Shown piece by piece: positions 43,306-51,779 of a stretch of DNA of 64,000 bases. The notes below the pieces were generated by a model. The model was not told the origin of the DNA, did not search any database, and saw only the letters and a list, made by a program, of their open reading frames with translations. The stretch's first letter is position 1. Every line of letters begins with the position of its first letter. A program made the position numbers and the translations under genes. The DNA is taken from positions 558,001 through 622,000 of the forward strand of contig CBDBIN010000045.1 of assembly GCA_965206125.1 (NCBI GenBank), in the 5' to 3' direction. The stretch comes from CAXWPM01 sp965206125. GTDB lineage: Bacteria; Acidobacteriota; Terriglobia; 20CM-2-55-15.

Positions 43306-44379
43306 CTAGGTACCCGGACGGAGGTGTTTGTAGGAAGTTTTCAAGTGTGACTTCCGCACATGGCGTTCGAGAGCCAGTTGGATCAACCGGTCGACCAGTT
43401 CGGGATAGCTAATGCCCGATGCCTCCCACAGTTTGGGATACTGGCTGATCGACGTGAAGCCCGGAAGGGTGTTCATTTCGTTCACGTAGTACCTGCCGCT
43501 GGCTTTCTCGAGAAACAGGTCGACGCGGCCCAATCCGGACCCCTCCAGGACTTCGAAAGTCGCGATTGCCAGACGCTGCGCTTCGGCTACTTGACCATCG
43601 TCGAGTTCGGCCGGAATGATGATCTCGGAGTCGTCGTCGAAGTACTTGGCCTGGTAATCATAAAACTCGCGCGACGGACGGATTTCGCCGGGCACGGACA
43701 CAATAGGTTGGTCGTTACCCAGCACCGCAAGCTCGATCTCGCGCGCATCGATGCCGCGTTCAACGAGGACCTTCCGGTCGTAGCCTGCCGCCTCGGCGAT
43801 CGCGGATCCGAGGCCATCGAGCGACGCCACCTTGGTGATGCCCACCGACGACCCGAGATTCGCCGGCTTGACGAACACGGGATATGGGAGCTTTGGCCCT
43901 CTGGCTCCGACGAAGGATTCGATCTCGTTGGCGGGCATACACCAGTAATCGACCACTGGCAATCCGGCATCCCGCAGCAGACGCTTCATCACGTCCTTGT
44001 CCATGCTGAGGGCGGACCCCAGGACACCGGCTCCCACGTATGCGACGTCGGCCAGTTCGAGGAGACCCTGGATCGTTCCGTCCTCTCCGAACGGGCCGTG
44101 GAGGACGGGAAACACGACGTCCAGACCCGAGGGGCCCGCCGGTTCGGCCGCCATCGTCATCGGCACGGCCGCCTTGAACGTCTCGCGGATCTCCTCTTCC
44201 GGAGGTAGGAGCGCGATTGAACCGGTACCGCTCAACCACTTCCCCTCAGTCGTGATGCCAATCGGAATGACGTCGTATTTAGCCCGGTCGAGCGCCCCGA
44301 GGATGGATTGCGCCGAGCGGAGCGAAATCTCGTGTTCACCCGACCGGCCGCCGAACACGACCCCGACACGCAACTTCAT
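43306..44379 (-). CDS. ddl: D-alanine--D-alanine ligase
   Basis: A 357-residue ATP-grasp enzyme that makes the D-Ala-D-Ala dipeptide for peptidoglycan. The N-terminal VGVVFGGRSGEHEISLRSA is the signature. The central FVKPANLGSSVGITKVASL and KVLVERGIDAREIELAVLG form the ATP-grasp. Magnesium and substrate residues are in GLGRVDLFLE and YYVNEMNTLPGFTSISQYPK. The C-terminus (SYPELVDRLIQLALERHVRK) is standard. The last gene of a five-gene overlapping operon; its ATG overlaps the stop of the threonine aldolase gene. Confidence 0.95.
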   Translation of the reverse strand: MKLRVGVVFGGRSGEHEISLRSAQSILGALDRAKYDVIPIGITTEGKWLSGTGSIALLPPEEEIRETFKAAVPMTMAAEPAGPSGLDVVFPVLHGPFGEDGTIQGLLELADVAYVGAGVLGSALSMDKDVMKRLLRDAGLPVVDYWCMPANEIESFVGARGPKLPYPVFVKPANLGSSVGITKVASLDGLGSAIAEAAGYDRKVLVERGIDAREIELAVLGNDQPIVSVPGEIRPSREFYDYQAKYFDDDSEIIIPAELDDGQVAEAQRLAIATFEVLEGSGLGRVDLFLEKASGRYYVNEMNTLPGFTSISQYPKLWEASGISYPELVDRLIQLALERHVRKSHLKTSYKHLRPGT

Positions 44380-45425
44380 CGCTTCCTTTCGTCGACGAGC
44401 TTCTGAACGATGTCGGCCGCACGGTCCACTTCCTCGTCGCCGACGTCCAGGTGCGCCACCATACGGACGCGATCACGGTCGACGGGTACGGCAAGGACCC
44501 CGCGGCTCTCCAGCGCCGAAAGGAAGTCGGACGACCCAAAGCCCGCCCCGGCAATATCGTAGATCACGATGTTCGTCCGTACCTTCTTCGGATCGATCCC
44601 GATGCCCGGAATACGGCTCAACCGTTCGGCAAGTCGCTGCGCCCTGGCGTGGTCTTCGTTCAATCGTTTCGGGCCTTCTTCGAGTGCGACCAACCCCGCG
44701 GCCGCGAGCACGCCGGCCTGGCGCATTCCGCCGCCCAGCATCTTGCGGATCCTCCGGCAGCGATCGATGAGTGCTCTGCTGCCCACGATGAGCGACCCGA
44801 CCGGAGCTCCCAGCCCCTTGCTCAGGCAGAACTGGACCGAGTCGAAACCGCGGGTGATACGCGCTACGTCCTCACCGAGGGCGGTGGCGGCATTGAAGAT
44901 GCGGGCGCCGTCCAGGTGCATCGCGAGACCCCGCTCGTGCGCGCGCTCCGAGATCTCATCCACGACCTCGGTAGGGTAAACCGTCCCGCCGGCCATGTTG
45001 TGGGTGTTCTCGAGCGACACCATGGCGGTCTGCGCACGGTAGTAGACTTTCGGACGGATGGCGCGTTCGATCTGGTCCCAACTCATGATGCCGTCTTCGG
45101 TCTCGATCACTCGAGGCAGAACACCGCCGATCGCGGACATCGACGCCATCTCGTAGTTATAGATATGGCCTTGTGCTTCGCAGATGACTTCCTGGCCCCG
45201 TTCGGTCTGCGCGAGGATGCCCGAGAGATTGCCCATCGTTCCGGACGGAACATACAGACCCCCCTCTTTGCCGAACAGTTCGGCGGCGCGATCCTGGAGC
45301 CGGTTGACCGACGGGTCTTCCATGAACACATCGTCGCCGACGTCAGCTTCCGCCATCGCCTGACGCATCTTGGCAGAGGGCTGCGTTACGGTGTCGCTTC
45401 GGAGGTCAATAGCAGCGTCGGGCAT
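44376..45425 (-). CDS. ltaE: low-specificity L-threonine aldolase
   Basis: A 349-residue PLP fold-I enzyme that splits L-threonine or allo-threonine into glycine and acetaldehyde. It starts with the family signature IDLRSDTVTQPSAKMRQAMA. It has GDDVFMEDPSVNRLQDRAAE, the substrate/cofactor stretch SLENTHNMAGGTVYP and LAMHLDGARIFNAATALGED, and the Schiff-base lysine in SVQFCLSKGLGAPVGSLIVG. The C-terminal domain has RIPGIGIDPKKVRTNIV. Length is typical. Its first 40 bases overlap the end of hemW, and its stop overlaps the ddl start. Confidence 0.93.
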   Translation of the reverse strand: MPDAAIDLRSDTVTQPSAKMRQAMAEADVGDDVFMEDPSVNRLQDRAAELFGKEGGLYVPSGTMGNLSGILAQTERGQEVICEAQGHIYNYEMASMSAIGGVLPRVIETEDGIMSWDQIERAIRPKVYYRAQTAMVSLENTHNMAGGTVYPTEVVDEISERAHERGLAMHLDGARIFNAATALGEDVARITRGFDSVQFCLSKGLGAPVGSLIVGSRALIDRCRRIRKMLGGGMRQAGVLAAAGLVALEEGPKRLNEDHARAQRLAERLSRIPGIGIDPKKVRTNIVIYDIAGAGFGSSDFLSALESRGVLAVPVDRDRVRMVAHLDVGDEEVDRAADIVQKLVDERKR

Positions 45426-46516
45426 AGGAGTTCCTCAGTAATACCGGTAGCGAACAGCCAACCGCTGGGTGTCAACTTCAGGGTTCGTCCGTCAAATGTG
45501 ACAAGCCCGTCCCGCGCGAGGTTCTCCACGCGGTCGAACCAGTCCTGAGGATAATCGATTCCGAGATCTTTCGCGACGACGGCGACGTCGAACCCATCGA
45601 TCTGGCGCAGTCCCAACATGAAGGCTTCCTGGAGTCTGATCTTTCGTGTTCTCTCCTCGATCTCCTCGATGGGCAGCGTCCCGTCGTCCAGCATGCGCGC
45701 ATACTTGTCCAGCGAACGCGTGTTCCAGAAGCGGCGGCCACCGATGAAGGAGTGCGCTCCCAGACCGACGCCCCGGTACGGCACGCCGTTCCAGTAGCCC
45801 AGGTTGTGCCGACATTCCCGCCCCGGCCGTGCCCAGCTGGAGATCTCGTAGTGGCGGTATCCGGCCCCGTCGAGGCGTTGGGCCGCTTCAACGTAAAACC
45901 AGGCCGCATCCTCGTCGTTCGGGGGCCCGGTGGCCTGCCTTCCCCACAGGCTGCTGTCCTCGACATCCAGCAGGTAGATGGAAAGGTGCTCCGGGCCGAG
46001 TTCGATCACACGGTCCAGGTTTATCTCCCAGCTCTCGTGGGTCTGCCCGGGAAGACCCGCGATGAGATCCATGTTGATGTCGTCAAACCCGTGCCGACGC
46101 AGCGTTTCGTAGTCGGCTGAGGAATCCTCCGGCCCGTGCAGACGTCCGGCATTCCGCAGGTCACCCTGATCGAAAGACTGCACGCCCAGGCTGACCCTGG
46201 TGACACCGGCCCCGAGGTACGCCCCGATACGTTCCTCGTCGAACGTGCCCGGATTCACCTCTATCGAAACTTCACGCGCACCCTTGGGAATCGCTGCGAA
46301 GAGTCGATCGAGTAAGCTGGGACTCAACAACGAAGGGGTCCCGCCTCCCAGGTACACCGTCCCTACTCGGTCGGGCAGTTCCGCGAGGTCGATCTCGCGC
46401 AGAAGCCGATCGACATACGGCGCGTGCGCGTTCGTGCCGAGCACGGCTACCGGGAATGCACAGTAGTGACAGTGCTGTTCACAGAAAGGAACGTGGATGT
46501 AGACACCGAAACTCAC
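45386..46516 (-). CDS. hemW: radical SAM heme chaperone HemW
   Basis: This 376-residue radical SAM protein begins GVYIHVPFCEQHCHYCAFPV, where CxxxCxxC binds the 4Fe-4S cluster and the preceding YIHVPFC is diagnostic. YLGGGTPSLL, EVNPGTFDEERIGAYLGAGV, RVSLGVQSFDQGDLRNAGR and DINMDLIAGLPGQTHESWE are the SAM-binding barrel motifs of the HemW/HemN branch. The C-terminal domain contains CRHNLGYWNGVPYRGVGLGA. HemW-type proteins insert or carry heme rather than oxidise coproporphyrinogen. This fits a genome that makes many c-type cytochromes. The start ATG overlaps the panE stop. Confidence 0.93.
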   Translation of the reverse strand: MSFGVYIHVPFCEQHCHYCAFPVAVLGTNAHAPYVDRLLREIDLAELPDRVGTVYLGGGTPSLLSPSLLDRLFAAIPKGAREVSIEVNPGTFDEERIGAYLGAGVTRVSLGVQSFDQGDLRNAGRLHGPEDSSADYETLRRHGFDDINMDLIAGLPGQTHESWEINLDRVIELGPEHLSIYLLDVEDSSLWGRQATGPPNDEDAAWFYVEAAQRLDGAGYRHYEISSWARPGRECRHNLGYWNGVPYRGVGLGAHSFIGGRRFWNTRSLDKYARMLDDGTLPIEEIEERTRKIRLQEAFMLGLRQIDGFDVAVVAKDLGIDYPQDWFDRVENLARDGLVTFDGRTLKLTPSGWLFATGITEELLCPTLLLTSEATP

Positions 46517-47424
46517 ACGCCCTTGCCTCTGGCTCGCTGATCCATCAGTCGCGCCATAGCGAACAGCGTTTCGTTCACGGGCGTGTCAATGCCGGCTTCG
46601 CTCCCAAGCCGAACGACGACTCCGTTGAGCGCTTCGATCTCGATCTTCTTGCCGGCCTGGTAGTCCTGCCACATTGAAGACTTTCCGTCTCCGAGGCTCC
46701 TGGCTGTCTCCAGAACACTCTGGGCAGGCTCGTCCACATCGATACGCACTTTACGAAAGCGGGCCACGGCCAACACTTCGGCGACGGCTGCCCGAACAAT
46801 ACTCTCAGCATCGGAACTCGCCGCCATTTCGCCGAACGAAGCCCCGGTAATCATCGACATGGCGTTCAGACTCGCGTTGAGCAGGAGCTTGTTCCAGAGC
46901 ACGCCTTCGATGTTGCCGGAGGTCTTCGCCGGAATGCGTGCTTCAGCGAAAACGGGAACCAGGTCGGACAACTCCTCGGGAAGGACAATCTCACCGCGGC
47001 CCAGGTGGCGAATCAGGCCGGGCTCCACCAGGCCGACTGCGACGTAGACGACGGTCGGATGGACCACGACGTTTCCGAGCCCGGCGGAGGCTGCCAGGTG
47101 GTTGTCGACACCGTTCTGGAGACTCAGGACCCGGGTCCCGGGCCCGATTCGCCCCTTGAGCGAGGCCGCGGCCCGAGCGGAATCGAATGCCTTGACGGTC
47201 AACAGGACCAGGTCCGGATCGGAACCGGCCGGAAGACTCTCGGCGGCGTGGGGGTGCGATGTGGAGGTCGGGAAGACCGAGGATTCTATCTTCAGGCCGC
47301 CCGAGCGGATTGCCGCCACGTGGGCGGCACGGCCGATGAGCGTGACGTCATGACCGGCTTCGGCCAGACGACCCCCGTAGTAGCTCCCCACGGCGCCGGC
47401 GCCGAACACGGCAATCTTCATCAC
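46513..47424 (-). CDS. panE: 2-dehydropantoate 2-reductase
   Basis: A 303-residue ketopantoate reductase, an NADPH enzyme of coenzyme A synthesis. The Rossmann motif is AVFGAGAVGSYYGGRLAEAG, followed by HDVTLIGRAAHVAAI. VLLTVKAFDSARAAASLKGR and VLSLQNGVDNHLAASAGLGN precede the catalytic region. The lysine in LWNKLLLNASLNAMS and the C-terminal SSMWQDYQAGKKIEIEALNG, with its substrate-binding serine, are present. Full length. It lies between the BamE-like gene (16 bases upstream) and hemW (overlap), in the five-gene minus-strand operon. Confidence 0.92.
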   Translation of the reverse strand: MMKIAVFGAGAVGSYYGGRLAEAGHDVTLIGRAAHVAAIRSGGLKIESSVFPTSTSHPHAAESLPAGSDPDLVLLTVKAFDSARAAASLKGRIGPGTRVLSLQNGVDNHLAASAGLGNVVVHPTVVYVAVGLVEPGLIRHLGRGEIVLPEELSDLVPVFAEARIPAKTSGNIEGVLWNKLLLNASLNAMSMITGASFGEMAASSDAESIVRAAVAEVLAVARFRKVRIDVDEPAQSVLETARSLGDGKSSMWQDYQAGKKIEIEALNGVVVRLGSEAGIDTPVNETLFAMARLMDQRARGKGV

Positions 47425-47440
47425 TGTCCGGGTGTGGAGA

Positions 47441-48184
47441 TCAGTATCTCTTGATGGAGATGACGATGCCGTCTTCGAAGGTGATGAAATCGGCGCCCAG
47501 ACCTGTCTTGAAGTAGATCCAGTCTTCGCGCGGGCGTCCGTCGACGGTTTCCCGGATCCTGCGGTCGGGCCGGCCCATCGCCAGCAGGACCGTCGACTTG
47601 TCCATACCGATCTTCGCTTCCTTCGCCAGGACGGCTTCCTTGAACTCTTCAGGAAGGGAATCGATACCGGTGTCCAGGAAAGTCCGCTTGTTGAAGTCCA
47701 GAACTGGAGAAAGATACGCCCGGAGATCGTCCGCCGTCATATCGGGGGGCACCTTGTCTTCAAACCGCAGGATGATTCTCGAGCCCTTGGCCTCCGCAGG
47801 ATCCCGGTCGCTCACGGGCGACGTCCGATCCCCAAATCCGACTTCAATTCGTTCGAGGATGCTCTTCTTGTTCTTTCCGCCGTCGTTGAGCTCGATCTCG
47901 ATCCGATCGTCATGGAAGTCAATGTCTGTGATCTCGACGACTTCATCCAGCTCTACGGAGGGACCTTCCTTGTTGACCTCTTTCTGGAGGGCGTCCTGGT
48001 CGATCTCGCCCGTCGAGGAAAGCGTGACACCGTTGTCGCCGTAGGGCATGACGATCTTCGACACTGCACTGTCGGCAATCAAGGTTCCGAGGATCTCGAA
48101 ACGCCTTTGCTGGGACAGCTGCGCCCAAGCGGACTGGGCCAGCGCAATCGTCACGAGGACGAACAGGATCGAACGGAACTTCAT
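47441..48184 (-). CDS. secreted protein with BamE/SmpA-like C-terminus
   Basis: A 247-residue protein with a clear signal peptide (MKFRSILFVLVTIALAQSAW, cleavage near WAQ). The middle is acidic (SVELDEVVEITDIDFHDDRI, IEIELNDGGKNKKSILERIE). The last 60 residues (IGMDKSTVLLAMGRPDRRIR to DFITFEDGIVISIKRY) follow the SmpA/BamE pattern in which a helix with 'G.....V...LG.P' precedes a small sheet. No lipobox cysteine is seen at the signal cleavage site. It is the first gene of the panE-hemW-ltaE-ddl operon. A role in envelope assembly is inferred from the domain only. Confidence 0.65.
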   Translation of the reverse strand: MKFRSILFVLVTIALAQSAWAQLSQQRRFEILGTLIADSAVSKIVMPYGDNGVTLSSTGEIDQDALQKEVNKEGPSVELDEVVEITDIDFHDDRIEIELNDGGKNKKSILERIEVGFGDRTSPVSDRDPAEAKGSRIILRFEDKVPPDMTADDLRAYLSPVLDFNKRTFLDTGIDSLPEEFKEAVLAKEAKIGMDKSTVLLAMGRPDRRIRETVDGRPREDWIYFKTGLGADFITFEDGIVISIKRY

Positions 48185-48221
48185 AACTCTAATTCTACCC
48201 AGTCACGTCGCGTCGACAAAG

Positions 48222-48300
48222 GAATTCCGTGACGGTGCATTAATCCCAAATTAGGACCCCTAGGGACCAGTTCCGGGATTAATGCACCGTCACGAAATTC
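48222..48300. repeat. long inverted repeat with 26-bp arms (REP/MITE-like), type B
   Basis: The left arm at 48222-48247 ends GGTGCATTAATCCC, and the right arm at 48275-48300 is its complement at 25 of 26 positions. The loop is 27 bases with a near-palindromic GGACCCCTAGGGACC. The sequence is unrelated to the repeat at 43192, but the arm length and design are the same. The right arm overlaps the stop codon of the PIG-L gene at 48299-48301. Confidence 0.75.
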
Positions 48301-50848
48301 AGTTACCGAGGCTGATCAGGTTTGAGAACAGCCGGTACGCCCCGGCGACGCCCGCCGGCAACTGGCGGAAGAAGGCATAGCCGGTGTAGACGTAGCGTCC
48401 CTGGCCGATTTCGGCCACCATCATGCCGCCCAGCTTCGGTTCCTCGCCCGGGTCGTTCGATGCGAGGATCGGCGTATATCGTTCGTCCCAGTCTCCCATG
48501 AAATAGAGGCCGCGCTCCTGGACCCATCCGGCGAAGTCGTCCTGGGTGATCCGGTTCGGCGTGTTCAAGGCTGGATGGTCCGGGTCTACGAAGGTGATAG
48601 GCGCCTCCTCAACTGTCACCCGGTCATGCGGACGGCTGATGGAGAACGGGTATGGGCCGAAATCCCCACCGGGCATCGCATACTGGTTGTACTGGACGAC
48701 CACGGTGCCGCCGTCGGCGACGTAGTCCAACAGCCTCTCGTTGTAGGCGGCCAAATCGTCGCGAACGCCGTACGCGCGGATCCCGACTACGATGGTGTCG
48801 TAAACAGACAGGTCCCCCCTTGACAGATCATCCGAGGTCAGGAACGTTACCGGGATGCCGAGTTGTCGGAGCGATTCCGCGACGAGGTCTCCGGCGCCCT
48901 CGATGTAACCGATGTTCTCGACGTGGGTTTCGAGCGGGAACACCTTGACCCTCGAGTGTGTCGGAGAATAGATGTGCCTCGTCTCGATGTGGGGGTATGC
49001 GATGACACGATAGCCCTCTTCGTAGGTGTGGCCTCCCATCACGGCTGTCGCAGTGATATCGAACTCGCCCTCCACGGCCGGCACGTCCACCACGAACTGA
49101 ATGGAAGCCGTTTCTCCTGGTCGTCGAAACTCGACGCTCCGCGTCGCGGGCGTCACCGACCAACCCTCGGGGGCGTTCAGCCACACCTCAACCGTTCCGC
49201 CTTCCGGTACCTGGTTGTGGAGTTCAACGGTGAACTCTTTCTTGCCGTCGCTCGAGATCGGGACCACGGCCGTCTCCGGAGTCAGTCGGACTGAAAGACC
49301 GGGCACGGCCTTGACGAAACTCCACTGCTCGCCGTAAACGTCGTCCACATAGCGGTACCGGGCGTCGCGGTCGATCTGGATCGCTACCCCGTCGTAGTCG
49401 ATCTCGACTTGGGTAGCCATCAGGGGCGAGTCGAACGGCATCGCGACCTGTTCCCCGTCCGGCCAGATGAACCGGTCCCCGGCCTTGCTCTCCCGCAACC
49501 AATAAGGCTGGGTAAAGTCGGTTTCCGCGCCGACTCTCACTGTGAACGTCTGTTCGAAACGATCCCCGCTCGACATGCTGCCGGACGAACCCAGGTACTC
49601 CGTCTCCCATCCGTCCGGAAAGTCCGTAGTCGTCCGGACGGTTTCGAAGTCGAACGGCCCGTTGTTAACAGCCACGATCGTCAGTTCCAATTCCTGGCCA
49701 GGCACGACGGTGTCGTCCGAAGCGAGCACCTGCACGTCGATGCCTGCGGCCAGTTCCGCTGCGAGATAGAAATCCGATTCTTTGGTGTCGAGTATGAACC
49801 GGACATGATCCACCCTCGCCTTGTCGCGAATTGCGTGAAACTTCCGGATGGCCTCGATAAGGTCGGACAGGATGGCCGACGGTTCGCTCAGGGTGGTCTT
49901 GCTACGAATATCGTCAATGTCGGCTTGCAGCGTGTCGAGATCGGCTCGAAGCGCCGGTTCGATTTCGGCAAGATCCGTCAGCCGGTGCGTGGTTCCGGCG
50001 AAAATCGAGGCGTCATCAGGGCCATCGACCGTTTTCTTCACAAGGTCGAGACTCGTGTACCGCGGTCCAATCTCGCGAGCCGCTCCCATCGACTGCGTTC
50101 GATGCAGGCTCCGTCCTTCCATCGCGATCTCATGGTAGGAGCGTCCCAACGCAACCGCGTACTCGCCGACGTTCATTCGAACGTCTCCGGTAGCTGCGCC
50201 ACCCCGTCCTCCGCGGCCACCACGCCCGCCGCCGCGCGCGGCCATGTATAGCTTCTTTGCCTGCCAGGGGGGACCGTACTCCGGATACAGGTTCGGGTCC
50301 CCCGCCGCGTCAAACGCTTCCATCGTCGCGATTCCGGCGGCCTGGTGATGACCGTGGCCGTCCGAGGGCGTGCCCGTAAAGCGAGAGACGATGACCTCGG
50401 GCCGGAACTTGCGGATCACACGCACAAAGTCGCCGACCAGCGCCTCTTTGCCCCATTTCTCCAGGGTTTCGGCCGCGGTCTTTGAAAAACCGAACTCAAA
50501 ATTAGGCGTAAAGAACTGCTGCCCGCGGTCGAGCCGCCGCGCCCCCAGCAACTCCTCAGAACGGATCACTCCCAGTGCTTCGAACAACTCCGTACCGATC
50601 AGATTCTGGCCGCCCTCTCCGCGAGTCGTCGACAGGTATGCCGTCCGCGCCCCCTGCCCTCGCGCAAGCCAGGACAGAAGCGAGCTGTTCTCGTCGTCGG
50701 GATGGGCCCCGGTATGCAGGACGCTGGCTACGACGTCGAGCCGGTCCAGCACCTGCTTCAGTCCGGATACGCCACGATCCTCCGGAATCTCCGACGCCCA
50801 GACCGCCAGCGAGCAGGTCACCAGCGCTATCAGGATTCTGGTTCTCAT
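48299..50848 (-). CDS. secreted PIG-L deacetylase with NEW3-like and GATase-like domains
   Basis: This 849-residue protein has a signal peptide (MRTRILIALVTCSLAVWASE). The PIG-L/LmbE deacetylase domain (about 30-190) has the zinc motif in HTGAHPDDENSSLLSWLARG and the histidines in GTPSDGHGHHQAAG. A Gly/Arg insert (RGGGRGGRGGRGGAA) follows. The middle (about 370-600) is made of Ig-like NEW3-type folds (ELTIVAVNNGPFDFETV, TVEVWLNAPEGWSVTPA). The last 200 residues form a class-I glutamine-amidotransferase-like fold (YDTIVVGIRAYGVRDDLA, VADGGTVVVQYNQ) without an obvious catalytic cysteine. It probably removes N-acetyl groups from extracellular glycans. The domain set is known in Bacteroidetes/Acidobacteria. 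Confidence 0.85.
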   Translation of the reverse strand: MRTRILIALVTCSLAVWASEIPEDRGVSGLKQVLDRLDVVASVLHTGAHPDDENSSLLSWLARGQGARTAYLSTTRGEGGQNLIGTELFEALGVIRSEELLGARRLDRGQQFFTPNFEFGFSKTAAETLEKWGKEALVGDFVRVIRKFRPEVIVSRFTGTPSDGHGHHQAAGIATMEAFDAAGDPNLYPEYGPPWQAKKLYMAARGGGRGGRGGRGGAATGDVRMNVGEYAVALGRSYHEIAMEGRSLHRTQSMGAAREIGPRYTSLDLVKKTVDGPDDASIFAGTTHRLTDLAEIEPALRADLDTLQADIDDIRSKTTLSEPSAILSDLIEAIRKFHAIRDKARVDHVRFILDTKESDFYLAAELAAGIDVQVLASDDTVVPGQELELTIVAVNNGPFDFETVRTTTDFPDGWETEYLGSSGSMSSGDRFEQTFTVRVGAETDFTQPYWLRESKAGDRFIWPDGEQVAMPFDSPLMATQVEIDYDGVAIQIDRDARYRYVDDVYGEQWSFVKAVPGLSVRLTPETAVVPISSDGKKEFTVELHNQVPEGGTVEVWLNAPEGWSVTPATRSVEFRRPGETASIQFVVDVPAVEGEFDITATAVMGGHTYEEGYRVIAYPHIETRHIYSPTHSRVKVFPLETHVENIGYIEGAGDLVAESLRQLGIPVTFLTSDDLSRGDLSVYDTIVVGIRAYGVRDDLAAYNERLLDYVADGGTVVVQYNQYAMPGGDFGPYPFSISRPHDRVTVEEAPITFVDPDHPALNTPNRITQDDFAGWVQERGLYFMGDWDERYTPILASNDPGEEPKLGGMMVAEIGQGRYVYTGYAFFRQLPAGVAGAYRLFSNLISLGN

Positions 50849-50955
50849 AGATCGTCACCTATCGAATTGAAAGTAAGTTATTTATGCGCAAGGCTCAGCA
50901 TACAGGGGGTGTGGCGTAATTCTACTTAATGACCTGCAACAAGGACAAGTAACAA

Positions 50956-51055
50956 GCCGGTAAACAGGGAGCCGTGCCGGCAAGGTCGCAATGAAAACCG
51001 GCCGCAAGCTATTGCGATCAGGAACGCCCGGGCTCAAGAGGTCGGGCGTATTTTT
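50956..51055 (+). ncRNA. structured leader or small RNA candidate
   Basis: Three consecutive helices lie in the 273-base gap. GCCGG (50956-50960) pairs with CCGGC (50977-50981). GGTCGCAAT (50984-50992) pairs with ATTGCGATC (51011-51019) at eight of nine positions. ACGCCCG (51024-51030) pairs with CGGGCGT (51043-51049) and is followed by ATTTTT. A structured domain ending in a terminator 70 bases before a start codon is the layout of a riboswitch or attenuator. I do not recognise any known class. Confidence 0.5.
51024..51055 (+). terminator. intrinsic terminator upstream of the NTF2-like gene
   Basis: A stem of seven pairs (ACGCCCG/CGGGCGT), a loop GGCTCAAGAGGT, then ATTTTTC. It is on the plus strand, inside the leader of the gene at 51125 and not after a gene, so it may be conditional. 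Confidence 0.65.
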
Positions 51056-51124
51056 CGGACGCTTGATTTCGCACAAGACCAAACGGTATCGTGAGCCGAA
51101 CTTCTTACGCTGGAAGGTATTGTG

Positions 51125-51775
51125 ATGCGCACTATCGTCGGACTGGTTCTGATCCTTGTCTGCCTGACCCCCGCTTACTCGCAGGACTCTTCCGGGACGG
51201 CTGCCGAGTCGCAGCTCGACCCGGAGACACTCGTCCGGGAATGGTTCGCCCGATTGAACGCCCTCGACGACTGGTCTCCTGAGAATGCCGAGAACAAGGA
51301 GGTGGAAACTGCAGGATCCGAAACCGAAGAACAGGAGGCTGAACAGACAGAACCCGAACCGGCGCCGAATCTGCCGAGCGTGGAATCATTGGTGGAAGAC
51401 CTCGTCGAGCTCTATCGCCCCGATGCCTTCTTATTCGTCAGGCCGAACGAGAACCAACTGGGCCCCGTGATGTATTACGAACACGCGGGAGTTCGAAAAT
51501 GGGCCGACTATTACGCCTCGACGTTCTTCGACCTCGCCTACCGCATCAACATGCAGACGGCCCGGGAGATTACAGCCAATCTCGTATACTCGACACCGCT
51601 GCCATGGGGCGGAGTGGCGGTTTCGGTGGAATTCACGGCTATCTACACGTTCCGGGACGGCGAGACGAAGTTCATGGCCCCGGGCGCCGCGTTCTTCCAG
51701 TTCGCCGAAGACGGACGAATCCAGCGGCTACGCCTGTACGAGCTCAAGGACGAAACGTTCGAAGTCGGGCAATAG
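51125..51775 (+). CDS. secreted NTF2/SnoaL-like protein
   Basis: A 216-residue protein with a signal peptide (MRTIVGLVLILVCLTPAYSQ). It is started at the ATG behind GGAAGG; the adjacent GTG at 51122 is also in frame. An acidic Glu-rich stretch at about 55-85 (ENKEVETAGSETEEQEAEQT) separates it from a C-terminal domain. That domain has LVEDLVELYRPDAFLFVRPN, VRKWADYYASTFFDLAYRIN, ITANLVYSTPLPWGGVAVSV and FFQFAEDGRIQRLRLYEL. This is the helix-then-curved-sheet pattern of SnoaL-like NTF2 folds. Ligand and role are unknown. It is preceded by the structured leader. Confidence 0.65.
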   Translation: MRTIVGLVLILVCLTPAYSQDSSGTAAESQLDPETLVREWFARLNALDDWSPENAENKEVETAGSETEEQEAEQTEPEPAPNLPSVESLVEDLVELYRPDAFLFVRPNENQLGPVMYYEHAGVRKWADYYASTFFDLAYRINMQTAREITANLVYSTPLPWGGVAVSVEFTAIYTFRDGETKFMAPGAAFFQFAEDGRIQRLRLYELKDETFEVGQ

Positions 51776-51779
51776 CTAT

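Noticed and set aside
50956..51055. c-di-GMP-I (GEMM) riboswitch
   Set aside because: The conserved core words of that class are absent although hairpins and an A-rich junction are present.
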